From Sialis fuliginosa (taxonomy: Eukaryota > Arthropoda > Insecta > Megaloptera > Sialidae): DNA of 64,000 bases. Both the position numbers and the translations under genes were made by a program. This document shows, one piece after another, positions 10,961-24,100 of this stretch (positions are counted from its first letter, which is position 1; each line of letters opens with the position of its first letter). Location of the stretch: assembly GCA_961205875.1 (NCBI GenBank), contig OY540810.1, positions 7,750,001 to 7,814,000 of the forward strand, given 5' to 3'. The notes beneath the pieces were generated by a model, which saw only the letters and a program-made list of their open reading frames with translations, had not been told where the DNA came from and did not search any database.

Positions 10961-11795
10961 TGTATTGATTTTTTAAATATGTAACATTTGGAAATAAATG
11001 ATTCTATGTAAAAGTTTTTATAATATAGTTGGAGTCATGTTAACTAGCAAAAATTTCTTGAATAAGAAACTGGAAGCATGTAACAATTTTTTTTATTAAA
11101 TTGTTAAAGGAATCACATGAAGTACATAACAGAAACATTTACATTGGGCGACCTCCGGAAAACGCCCTTTTCCGGTTTTTCTTCTGCATTTTTTTTAAAT
11201 GTTTCCGAATCTATTGGTCGTATTGCAGCAAAAATAATAATACATTTTCTTCTTTATAAATTCCCATACAAAACTAAGTAGTTCAAAAACCTATAATTTT
11301 ATTACATAACCTAACAAGATATTAAAATCTATTTACAATTGGCAGGACCGTACTTATACATCTTGAGACCTGAGGCGCAAATGTAAATAAGCACCCCTAC
11401 GAGGACCCTCCCTTTACCTCACGTGTCCTACATAATTGTCTAATTTACCTAGTATAATACGCAATGATATCTCTCACGAGGTTCCCAGCTAGCATCTCAT
11501 GAGCTTTCTCATAAGTACATATTTATTATTGAGCAAGTTTTAAAAAAATAAAAAATAAATACCAAATAATTAATGTTTTTTTTATTATATAATAAACTTA
11601 CAAAGTTGTTAACTGTTAATTTTTTAGGGGAATTTATAACGAAGATATTGGATTTTTTATTTTTGCAATCTAGTCAAAAGAATCTGCGATATTTTTTAAA
11701 ATGTAAGAGAAACCTTAAAAATATCTTCTTTTTTTAATTCACCAAAAATGCCTTCCAGAGGTTTCAGTTACTGTGATTTCTTTAAAAAGATTTAA

Positions 11796-11997
11796 CTCTC
11801 CGTTAGGCGCGCGGATTAAATACGTAAACTCTTTTAAAAACTGTTACAACTAATATTTATACCTTTCACAAACACTTCCTTCTTTTTTTTTAATTAGTTA
11901 CTTGGAGTATTTTAGTGCAATATTGTGAGTTATAGCGAATCAAATACAGTGCTTAAAAGAGTGATTTACGCACGTAATTCGTGCGCCTATCGGTGGG
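11796..11997. mobile_element. piggyBac-like MITE, 202 bp, TTAA target
   Basis: TTAA at 11792-11795 and 11998-12001. Inverted ends CTCTCCGTTAGGCGCGCGGA and, on the other strand, CCCACCGATAGGCGCACGAA. Confidence 0.8.
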
Positions 11998-12001
11998 TTA
12001 A

Positions 12002-13039
12002 AAAATACTCCTTTCTTCCAGTTCGTTATTCAAAAAAAAATTCTCTAATATGCCTTCACTTATCATATGATAATTTTCGTGATTTAATAAATAATATTGA
12101 TTAACACTCGTATGAGCATTATTTAATGTTCACTTTTCTATATCTAGTCTAACTTATAACGAAGTTTAAGATGATATAAATGGAATGTCTAACAATACAT
12201 ATATAAATATATTTCCAATATTCGACACAACGTGAATTTATTGAAGCTCGGAACGTTATTGCCACTAATAAAATACAGTTAGCTCTCATAAAAACTTTAT
12301 GTATGATACGTAAATAAAATACTTGTAATAAATGATCTCCATATTTTCATATAGTTATTTACTTACATATATCTCTTTACCACCTTAATGGGAAAACGTC
12401 CAATCGAATATAGTATGTTTTTTATATAGAAATATTATTATGATAAACATGATGATGGAATAGGTATTTACGTTTTAACGATTTATATAGGTATATTTTT
12501 TTTTGTTCTGTTTTGTGTAGAGTATAAAGCATATTTTGACAATAAATCAATATTTTCATATTGTTTGCTAAAGCTACTGATAAATATTGACACATTTCAC
12601 CCTGTACTTCAGTCGTGAGCAAATGCCAGAATAATTATTCTGACCTGCAACTATATGTTTTTTTTTATCATGAATTTCCCATGCAAAATCAATTACATCT
12701 TAACTTACAATAAGTGTCAAAAGTCTTTTGGAACTATTTATGTAACAAGACCGACACATCTCAAAAATTATTATTTCGGATACGGTTTTTTTGAATAGGG
12801 TGTTCCGAGACATTCCTTTTTTTCTTGGCCTACTACCATACGATTGTGCAAAATTCAGCATTTAGAAAACGTTTTTAGAGTTCCATAGAAAACTATGCTT
12901 TTGATCTATCCGTATGTCCGTCTGTCTGTTTATATATCACAGCTCTTCCATTCTCTCATTTATATACCTATTAAAATGAAATTTGGTACATAGACGTACA
13001 TTGATAACCCAAAAGAATAATGAGTTTTTTGATAAAAAA
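12002..13039. other. Spacer between IR-B and the mariner remnant, no gene
   Basis: AT-rich; a TCCGTATGTCCGTCTGTCTG stretch at about 12908 belongs to a common interspersed repeat. Nothing else. Confidence 0.45.
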
Positions 13040-13412
13040 AATTTTTGACTTCGTGCGGGCATTCAACACAATTTCACGAATTTTTCGAATGTTTTCTGGA
13101 GTAACTGCTTCATTTGACCTTCTTGAACGTGGTGCATCATTTTTATTCGTACGGTCACGATGAAACTCAGCAAACCAGTATTTTACGGTTAAATTAGCTG
13201 GGGCAGATGTGCCGTAACACTTATCAAGCCATTCCTTTGTTTGGACGGTATTTTTCCCCTCAAAAAACAATGTTAAATCAAAACACGAAATTCACTTTTT
13301 TCCATGATTAAAATTTTGACAGTAAGTATTCTAGTTAAGATTGGTACTCTATGGGAAGCATAAAGATTTTTTGTCTCCATTTGTATGTCAGGCTAAAAAC
13401 TTTTCAACCCAT
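13040..13412 (-). mobile_element. Mariner element remnant (5' part)
   Basis: The 5' terminal sequence GGGTTGAAAAGTTTTTAGCC (read on minus, at about 13390-13410) and an untranslated leader precede the transposase fragment. I cannot find the matching 3' terminal repeat, so the copy is truncated or internally deleted. Confidence 0.75.
13045..13305 (-). pseudogene. Mariner transposase N-terminal fragment
   Basis: The frame starts MEKSEFRVLI, has a TAA in the next codon, then runs HCFLRGKNTVQTKEWLDKCY, SAPANLTVKYWFAEFHRDRT and RSNEAVTPENIRKI. This is the paired helix-turn-helix region of a mariner-family transposase. The catalytic DDD part is absent. An internal stop and the 3' truncation mark a dead copy. 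Confidence 0.9.
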
Positions 13413-14255
13413 GTAGTATATAAACTTTCTTTTAACTCCATTTATTTTTGTCAAAATGTCTAAAAACGAGTACGCACATATTGTAAGTTTGGGAATCACT
13501 GCAAAATTGCAAAATGGACCACTCTTCACTTATGCATACGTATACAATGTACCTCATACATACATGCATGTACTACATATACTTACATTTATTATGTAGT
13601 TTTATGATCTCTTGACAAAGTAATATCCTACCGGTAGTTCGCGACAAGAGTCTTCACGAATAAACATTCTTTGTACATAAATGCCATAAAATCATACTCG
13701 AAATCTACTATATGTAGTATATCTAGCAAGTATTTGAAGAATTGTATAAAATTCGCTATGTCATCATACGCACCCAGCTTTTAAGTGTCACTGAATGTTC
13801 AACCGTAAATATCTCGTATCACAAAAAATGATGCGTAATGAAAAAAAAAACAACTTTTGTTAATATTATATAGTTTATTTATTACTGATATTTTAACATG
13901 ATTCGTACACAAACTTTATTTTTTATAATAAGAACTATAATAGAAAAATAAGTAATATATATAACAATCAATGAACAAAGATCATAACATGATAACTAAA
14001 ATGTCGGCTATTTCTATTAAGCATTTATTCTGATTTAGTTCGTGTGTTCTTTTGTTTGGATTATTCATGCGTTATCTGTATTCATTCGAGAAAATTCGTT
14101 AAACAGAATGGTAATTTAATTAGATCTTTACAAAATAGGTACACTTCAAACTTTCGAATCGCTCTCAAGAGAAATTACTTTTTTACAGTTATCATGTTGT
14201 GACCAGTATTTGAGAAAAGGGTAGATATGCAAGCTTCAGCTTTCACAATTCTTAA

Positions 14256-14478
14256 CAGGACCGTAACTAGAGACTCGAGGACCATGGGGCAACAAGTGGC
14301 CCCTCGGTCACTTGTTTGCCCCCAGTATATGCAAAATAGAAAAATTGAAAACCTGTTTTTTCTTTGCCAACTTGAATTTTACACTTATTACTAATTTTAA
14401 TTTTAGTGACCTTTTTTTCCTCAATCTCACTCAATTAATGCTCACCCCAATGCTGCTCCGGTGATAGTTACGGCCCTG
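14256..14478. mobile_element. hAT-type MITE, 223 bp, perfect 8-bp TSD
   Basis: Ends CAGGACCGTAACTA and TAGTTACGGCCCTG. ATTCTTAA is duplicated exactly at 14248-14255 and 14479-14486. An end similar to its left end (CAGGACCGTACTTA) occurs alone at 11343. Confidence 0.93.
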
Positions 14479-14689
14479 ATTCTTAAAATTTAGGCCTGTG
14501 GAGTCTGTACAAAAACCTTTTTGTTTTAATTGACATTTTCAGACATTATTTTTATTTATGATAAAATTATTTTCGGCTTAATTTTGGATATCTATTCTTG
14601 TGTTTTTGTGTAGCAATAGCTAAAACTATACAACTCTATATTTTATGTAGAATTTAATTGTTTTACACATGTACATAAAAAATGATTTA

Positions 14690-14790
14690 AATTTTCGAAT
14701 TTTTTATTTCTTCCGTGTTATCCGAGTTTTCGTTTATCCGAGGTACCTCCTCCAACATTACCTCGGATAATTGAGGTCTTACTGTATATG
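14690..14790. mobile_element. Pogo-like terminal fragment
   Basis: ACCTCGGATAATTGAGGTCT followed by TACTGTA is one pogo-type end. The TTATCCGAG motif is repeated inside. The opposite end is not evident. Confidence 0.5.
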
Positions 14791-14886
14791 TATAAAAATG
14801 TTTAACAGTATGTAAAGTTATGATTAAAAATAAGAACATAAAGAACAAAGCAAGTGAAGATTTTATAATCATCTTGTTATATCTAT

Positions 14887-15163
14887 CTATCTGTTATTAA
14901 TTAAATGAATCTTGTTCTTGACATTAGTCACAACCGTGTTGTTTAAATATTGCACAAGTTTGTGCGAATTGCTCCAAGCGAGTTCTAAACAACAAAGAAT
15001 GAGAGCCGCAGTACAGCCGACACAATAAAGTTCAAACGCGCTTCTGGATTGAACGAGGTCAAAAGATTCGACAACTTTCTGCGGCATCTCTTGCGATAAT
15101 TTCGGAGCAAAGTGACGTTTTCTGATATATTGTTCAACACCGGATTCTTGGATGCGGATTATT
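14887..15163 (-). CDS. IR-A exon 8: end of S2, TM3, C-terminal tail, stop
   Basis: 277 nt, entered in phase 2 and ending in TAG. The acceptor is CTTTTAG|A. It opens with IIRIQESGVEQYIRKRH, the family's helix before TM3. SFDLVQSRSAFELYCVGC then leads into TM3 (about residues 506-527 of the protein), followed by a short cytoplasmic tail of about 28 residues. Confidence 0.85.
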
Positions 15164-18100
15164 CTAAAAGAATTTATGTTATATTATGATTTATTTGGGT
15201 CGTCCACAAAATATGTACGCAAATATGGGGGGGGGGCAATTGCCTAACGTGATAATATATAACGAGAAAGGGAGGAGACGTGACGCGACGTTTAAATACC
15301 TTTATCAATTTTATTCCATTTTTTTTAATCTATAGATGTTATTTTTCAGTCGCGATATAAAGGATATTGTTTTTAATGATCAATTTTGACAATTTTCTTT
15401 GTTCATAAAAATAATCATTCATTATATAAAAAGTTACAACCCTTTATCCATTGATATTACAAACATTCAGGCTGGTCTTAGGCCTGGAACTTTTTTTTAA
15501 TATATTGTGTATAAGGGGTAGTTGAAGGGGTTATAGTAGTTCTTTCGGGGGTAGTTTTATATTTATGTTTAAATCGTCGATGTTATTTATAGTTTTAGTT
15601 AATTTCGTTCATTTGAACATTCTAAATGGTCAATTACTTTAACCCCTTATATCTTTGAAAATATTCTTATACTCATTAATGTCCCATCATAAGGCATTAT
15701 TTAGACTACAAATTAATTAAAGACTTGCTGACCCCCAAACAAACAAAAAACTATTTTTAGGGTAACTCTTTTGCTAATTAGTCTGTAATATCGAACATAA
15801 AACTAACAGTTCCAGCGTTGTTTTTTAATAATTAATTTTAAGCAGCTTTGTAAACCCCTAAAAATGATGCACCTATTCCTATACAACTAAATCTACCAAT
15901 CTCTCGGAAAATATGTATTATGGTATTTTTTGTAGCTAAAACTTCTGACGACTAGCTAAGTAATCAAATAAGCCATTTATTTTGATCCATTTGTGGTAAA
16001 AAAAACACATATTATCAGTTAATAATTGGTGTTTTTTTAATAGTAATTATAAATATAACTCTCTTAGAAACACTTAAACAATGTGGCACATTGATATCAC
16101 ACGTATATTTTTAATTTTATTGAAACGCAAACTCTTTAATATCTCAGTTTAAACATAAATGGAGTTAGGCCACTTTCAAAATAAACGGGTCAAATATCTA
16201 AATTATAAAATCAATAAAATGTAAATTCAATCGATTTGCATCAAAAGATCAGTAATAAAATGCATTTATCGTAGTAAATACACAGTCTAATAGTGCATTT
16301 TATATTTCCCAATACTCACATCTTATTGATCTCCTCCTTGACAGCACAGTCCCCCACACAAACGAGTGCAGGTTCTGGTACATAAACATGTTTACCAGAC
16401 ATACTGAGCGGACAGTTAACGTCGTTAATCCCCAAACGGCGTTGCAGTGCCGGCATCCAAGACGTTGTTTCCACAATAGCCAATGTGCCTCGGTCACAAA
16501 GCAATTCGGTCAAAGTTTCATCGGACTCCACACATATCAACTCATCTGTTATGTAATGGTTAAAGTCTGTGTCTTCAGTTTGTGATCGAGTCGTCTGGAC
16601 AATCAAATCAATTCAATCATAGCTCGATCTCAGTTCAAAGATTCTGTATGTATTCTAATCATGGACACTATCAGATTTTTTTTAAACATTGGAATATGTT
16701 TTCGTTTTACAATTTGTCAAAAATGTGTTGTTTTTCAACATTCGCCAAAGCTAGACTTATTTGAATACTATGTTTCTTTAATCCATTTTCATGATCAAGT
16801 TATTTTAAATGGTAATATATAAATATGTAGGCTCTGTCTGTGCTATAAAAATATTCTGGATTTTTTAAAATCTACATGTCTTTTTAGGCAATATATTACA
16901 TTTTTATAGTTTTTTCAATGTTTTCTATCAACTGATTTTGATGGAATTTTCACTGATCGAAAATCTATGAACATAGAATTTAGTAAAGCTACTTATATGA
17001 TAATTGAATCAGGTAAGGCACTTATTAAAGGAAATGTACAACTGATATTCCATAATAAAAATATATGAAAATGATAATAATAATTTTGATAAAATGTATA
17101 TAAATGAAGAGGATTTGGTTTCGAAAAAATCACATACAGTCCACGGTAATTAGATTAAAATTCGGCAAATAGAAGAAAAAAATAATAAAGTTTTGATACT
17201 TTGTCCACGAACTTTCAGTAGAGTTCAGAATAAGGGTCCGAAAAGTTCTCACCTAAATCGTGAATAGAACATCCTCTTTCACGTAAAAAAACTGCCCCCA
17301 GAGTGGAATTTACCCCAGTTTTTCTCATTTTTCATACGTACCATTGTTCAGAGAAAAAAAATATAACAGGAGTTAAAGATTCTACATGAAATACCTACTG
17401 CGTAAAAATACTGCGTACAAAATTCCCAGCCTTCTCTCGTTATGATCATTTGAACATTCCCATTGGGATTAGGTTAAATACATTTTCAAAAATGTTTTAA
17501 AATGAAAAAAAACAGAAGAGTAGAATTTTGTGACACAATGATGACACGACTTGCTGATAAACATCAATTTTTCAATTGGATCTGATTTGTTCATTTTGGA
17601 ACATTTTTGAAAATTCATTTAACTTAATCTCAATAAGAATGTTCAAATGACCATAACTCTTCGAAAAAAAATCGTAGACCTCGGCGATCTCGAGTTGTTT
17701 TTGTCTAGGAAAGCCCTTTCGAACGAGTCGTCACTCAACCCTATATGTCATTTAAGATTTCTTGGCTCCCCACTTCCACCGCCACCCGTGGATGTTTTTG
17801 TGGTTAAATAATAGACTTTGTGATCCCATTGTATCTTTATTTTCAATCAAAAGTTATTTAGATGACCCGGAACTTTTGGAATGCACTATATATTAGAATA
17901 TGCAAAAAGGATATTTTACCTTAAAATAATCCACTATTAGTTTTTGATCTCTTACTAAACACAGATCATATTTTGAACTCACAATCGCTCCCTCTAATGA
18001 ATCAAACGGTATATCGTACGCCATAGTAGTAAGCTGTGATGTGACTATTGATACCAATAATGTAGAGAATGTGTACCCAAAGATAAATACAAATAAAGCT

Positions 18101-21100
18101 AAGATCCTTCCAGATTCACTGTAGAAATCAGTTACTTGGCTTCCTGAAAAAATTAAACATACATTAATTAAAAATCCCTACGACCCAGTTGTAACCATTC
18201 ATCTGTAACAGGGGGCGAAATATCGAAGATACAATATTACTATATGCACAAAACCTATGGTGATTTGCTTATATTTTTATGGTTCTTTATTTAAGAGTTG
18301 AGGCGTTTTATTTCTTGCTCTAGGATTATTAATTCTAAGCTTTCAAAAATGTAACATTCGTGCTCACAAAAATGCCTCTGGGGGAGACGTAATTCTACGT
18401 CAAAAAACAATTGCCAGTTTTTTTTAATTACCTATTACAAAAATTTAAAAATTTAATGAACTAAATCTACTCTGCATGTTTTATAATCAGACGAAACACA
18501 AATTCTAATGATACTTCATTACACATCACATTATTTTTTTGCATTATTTTTTTCTCATACTTTTATCTCGCATTAAAAACTCATATTTACCTTGCGCCCA
18601 TATGCCTTGCATGCTTGTTAAAAAATAAGCTCCCAAAGACGTATCTGTGTTGTTTCGTATTCTCTTTGCCTCAAACAGCTTCAACAATAACGCTAGCATC
18701 ATTAGGAACATCAGAATGGCGGTCATCAGGGATGGGGTAAATGTATCGAAATAAGAGTAAAACAGCATGCTGTAGTCGGGCTGCTTCATAAATACCTTAA
18801 TTCTATGAGTCAGAGTGTGAAAGCATATACACTGTTTAGTTTTATTTTATTTTGCAATTAATTTATTACATACACCCTTTTCTTTTTTACGTGACTGCAT
18901 GATTTCTTTTTTACGCATTTTTTTTCTGCAGTATTCTATATACAAATAGGCAAGTGTGTGGAATGTATACAAAATAAGAAATTAACAAAATAAATGAAAA
19001 GTGGAAAGTTTTAGAACCCGCGCATATTACAGACTTTTAGGGTCGATCCACACTATCATGCCGGTCCCGGTCCGGTCTCGCTCCAGTCAAATATTTAGTA
19101 TAGTAATATTCTTTCGGAGCGTGATTGGACTGACAAGTAACACTACCCAACTGTAACTCACCGATTTGAATGAAATTTAACATACTTATTAAACACCGAA
19201 AAATATTAAATACGTGTTTTTTTGTTTTGGCTAAATACGCTTTTTAGGGGTAGAAATCACCCCTCAACCACTGGAGGTAGAAACAGTTATAGCTAATTAT
19301 TTCTGAAACGATACATTTTCTGAAAAAAGTGCTTAGGACCAAAGTTGTAGAGTTCAAAGTGATACACTTGATGGCGACCTTGATTTCGATTTTCAAGGTC
19401 ATTTGAAAATCATTTCATGTTTCATTCACCTTGAAAATCGACCTCAAGGTCGCCATCAAGTACATCACTTTGAACTCTACAACTTTGGTCCTAAGCACTT
19501 TTTTTAGAAAATGTATCGTTTCAGAAATAATTAGCCATAACTGTTTCCACCTCCAGTGGTTGAGGGGTGATTTCTACCCCTAAAAAGCGTATTTAGCCGA
19601 AACAAAAAACACGTATTTAATATTTTTCGGTGTTTAATAAGTATGTTAAGTTTCATTCAAATCGGTGAGTTACAATTGAGTAGTGTTACTTGTGAGACCG
19701 GTACGATACCTATAGTGTGAATGCTTTCATTGTTCATTTATTTGATTGGAGCGAAGCCGGACCGGGACCGGCACGATAGTCTGAATCGACCCTAAACAAT
19801 GAAATCATTCACACTATAGGTATCGGTCCGGTCTCGCTCCAATCAAATATTCAGTATAGTAAATACTGTATTAGAGTGTGACTGGACCTTGACCGGTACG
19901 ATACCTATAGTGTGAATGATTTCATTGTTAATTGTATATTTATATTTGATTGGAGTGAGACCGTACTGGTACTGGCACGTGATCGGCACGACAGTCTGAA
20001 TTGACCCTTACTATATTGAATATTTGACTGGAGCCAGACCGGATCGGCACGATTGTGTGGATCGGCGCTTAATCGGCCATAAGTTTGATCGGGTTTGAAC
20101 TGCAAACCGATTTGTGGTACACTGCAAATGCAAAATGTGTTGTTTTGACGCACCTAAGTGTGTCATTTTCTTGTAGTCATATTTAATCCCTTTTTTGGTG
20201 TGTTCTTTTATAAACACACTTTAAGGTGTGTAGTTTTAACACGTTTTTTGAACACGCTTTGTAGTGTGTTAGTGAATTAACACACTACAAAGCGTGTTAC
20301 TGTAATAAATCTGTAAACCACATTTTATTAAGAAATTATTATTGAACAAATATAAATACAATGATTTTAAATAATATACACTACATAATAATTTTTTTCT
20401 TCTTCGATTAATCAGCCACATAAAGCATATCTAAATTCATTGTAACAATTTTATCCTCTGGCACGATATTATTATCACTTTTAGTTGATGATATCAAAAC
20501 AATATGGACATTGGACAACACTTTTATCCGAAATTTCATCTACAATTATTCCACATCACATATTTTATTATTTCTATCTGGGTCTTCTTTTTATCCAATA
20601 ATTAATTTTCCCTGTAGCATCATCTTCAGAATGCTGTCAGTTGTAGTTGCGTTTATTAATCCTTGACGTATCAATTCTACACCCGATATATCTTTTTGTG
20701 GTGAATATTTAATGCACTTACACATTTCACCTATCAGACAATAAACTTTCTTTTCTATATTAATTTAATATACAAATATCAAGCTCAATTCACTCAAAAC
20801 GACGAAAGATTATGACGCGACATGATGAATGTCAAATCGTTCTATACTCTATATGGCAAAAGAGTGAGAGTGAATATGGTATCATGACTATAGAGAGAGA
20901 AAGATCGAATGTATATTGGCTATATTCACCTATATTATATTCTAACACACCAACAAGTGTGTTTATTTTCAAAGTGTGTAGTTCTCCAAAAAGTGTGTTA
21001 GTAGATATTAAACGTGTCATTTCAACACACTTAAGTGTGTAAATAATATTTTTGATTATGATTTACAAATTATTTTTTACACACCAGACAGTGTGTTACT

Positions 21101-24100
21101 CTTTTAACACGGATAAGTGTGTCAATAAACACACTTAATCTTGACTACACACTTATGTGTGTCAAATAACACACTCATGTGTGTTTTGTAACACATTTTG
21201 GTGTGTTTTTAACAAACTAGCATTTGCAGTGTAGGTACGCACAAAGGATTTATTAACATTATTATTCTGCAAAAAATATTACGTAGATATATCATTATAT
21301 TAGCATCGGTAATATTTAATCGTTAGTTGAAGAATTAAATATAAATAATATATTTGTATTTTTTTAAATATACAAAATGCAATATGCCTAAATTAGCGTC
21401 TTACATATTCAGGTAATGTATGAAGACATTCAAGAAGTTGTTGAAAACGGTGAGCTGAAAACATATTTGATAATGAAAACTATTTAGAGTTGAATAATTT
21501 AGAATTTAAACTTTGTTAGATGTTAAAATACATCGAGCTTACATAGTTTCTAAATTATGTTATTATCGTACATACAAACTTACTTTTAACAGTTTGATAT
21601 TTAAGCTCTTGTACTCAAATTTATTGCTATTGCTCTTGTTACTCGATGCGGTTTCAAATTTTCAGATTATTATTTGATTTATTATTTAATTTGTTAACTA
21701 TATTGCTAACTACAAAAACTTTATAATTTATTCAAAATATCATTTCAATCGGATGCAAATTATTTTTTACGTACTACTGCATTAAACCGTTTGGGAAAAT
21801 TGAAACAGTACTGTTTTTTAATTGGAAAAATTATATCGGTTATACCTATGTACAAAAACATAGGAAAATTAACTTTATTTTTTTTATGTTAATGTATGTA
21901 CATATTTACGAATTTAGGTATGGAAAGTTAAAAGTTATTGATTTATAAGGTACTGGCACTAGTTTTAGACGCTTACTATTTTTTTAAATTGATGAGCTTC
22001 TTTTTGTCATTTTCATGAATTCATGTTACTTATAAAACAAGTAGGTACCTCTTTATCAAATCAATTTAATTACCAAAGTTCGCAAGTTTGATTTTTAAAT
22101 TATAGCCTTTTATTTTGTTTATGTTTTTTCTCCAGTAATGGACAAACTAAAACTAATAATTACAAAATGATAAGTACTACGACACAAAAGTTATAAAAAA
22201 TAATCATAAAAACATTGTATAAAGCAAATGCTATGATAATATAATAATTAATAAATAGATTACACAAATAATTAGTTCACTTGTCCATCATTTTGACAAC
22301 CATTGGCCGATTGTCATCAAATTAAGACTTTTTAACAGTCAATTGTCTATAAATTATAATTTAAATATCAACAAATATTTCTAATATAGTTCATTTAATT
22401 AAACAAGTGTCAAACAATGGGGTATTGTCCAAGACTGGTACCAGTACCATAAGCTACTTATTGGCGTTTTATTTATTGCTCTACGATTAAAGTGCGACAT
22501 ATTTTGTTGTATTCATGCTCTTGAGATAGTTTTACGTTAAAATAATTCGTTTTTTTTTTTCAATTTTACTTGATTTTTATTATTTTCTTGTAGTTTTAAA
22601 TATTGAAAAAAATTGATTTTGTATAAAGACTAGATATAACGCGCCTGTGGTTTGTTTAATTTGAAAGCAACCATTTTATTGTTGATTTTATTATGTTAAC
22701 AATAGATACAAGGTACTGGAAGTGAACATTGTAAAAATTAATATTTATTTTACAGTTTTTAATAAAATGTTGAAATAAGTTTTTTTTTCGTATATTTGAA
22801 ATACTCGCAGTATAGTCGTCTTTTGTAAAATATATTTACTTTTTTAATTAAAATTTCATTTTATTATGTAAAGGTTACAAACTTAATATTTATTCTGTAT
22901 CAATTTTTTATAATTGAAATCTTTATAGCCTTACTTATTTTATACAAAATCGTAATCATATTATGTTACTTTCAATTATTTAACTATATTTTTTTTAATG
23001 TTGGTTGAAGTTACAAAGAAAATAAATTACTTAAACCAGATACTTCAATAATACAACTAACAGAAGGCCAAGAACTTTGGAGTATTTATTTTACATAACA
23101 AAAGTATAGCTGTATTAATTTACAAAAACAATATTTACTTACTCAGATTTCAAGAAAGACTGGATCAAAACAGAACTTGGTAATAATTGAGGTTCAAATG
23201 TATAAACAAAAGTAGTATTATTCCGTATATCTCCCTCGTTTTCTTCAGTCTTGTTAGAAATATTCAACTGTAACCTTAATTCAAGAGAATTAAATTCAAA
23301 AGAATTCGGCGATAAATTACTTACTTCACAATTTCATTTTCTAGTGAACCGAAATATTCTTTCGCAGCTTCCAAGAGAATTTCTTCAGCAGTTTGCTATT
23401 TATAGAAATAAATATAATATTAGGTATATATATATTTTATATATATAGATAATATAGACTTCAAGATATAAAATGTGTTTCTTTATTATGTTTTATAAGT
23501 TTTATATTTCTTTTATTATTGTTTTAAAAAAATGTCTAAATGAATAAAAAAAACTATAATACCGACATCAAAAAAAAACTAAAAATACTGAAAAGTATAT
23601 ATATAGTAATATATAAATTTTACAGTTTTTTAAGTTTTTTATTGGCTTGACACTTACTTCAAAAACTGTTAAATTCAATTATTATTATACATGTACATTT
23701 CAGTATTTTAGGCTTTTTTTTAAATCGGTTTTATTTGTATTGTTTAAGTTGTTTTATTTTTTCCATTTTTATTGGCATATCTATATTTATGGTCAGATTC
23801 TGATAATGCCCAAAATATATAAAAAATATATACAACAAAATTGAAAACCCTCTCCTTTTTGGAGTCTGTGATCAGATGAAAAATGAAAATAATATGCATT
23901 GTAAAAACATAATGTAGAAAATTAAAAACCCATTTCATTAAATATATTGGTTCTGTTAATAATGTGACAGTTAGTTAAAGGAGCATTTAGTTAAACTTGA
24001 TAATACTGGACGTTATGCGTAAATTATCACTAAATATCTAATATAGGTAAATAGGTATATAGTAAATTGTACGTATGTACATATATATAATATATACATA

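Noticed and set aside
19905-20217. Two overlapping minus-strand frames at the TIR pile-up.
   Set aside because: Fully explained by the inverted GGTCCGG-type repeats.
21412-21450. Plus-strand 37-nt stretch VMYEDIQEVVEN between ATTCAG and GTGAGC, looking like a microexon.
   Set aside because: No neighbouring plus-strand exon in a matching phase; such short chance combinations are common.
21560-21650. Minus-strand piece ending KFEYKSLNIKLLK at a GTAAGT donor, considered as an extra IR-A exon.
   Set aside because: No acceptor upstream, and exons 4 and 5 of IR-A already join in phase without it.
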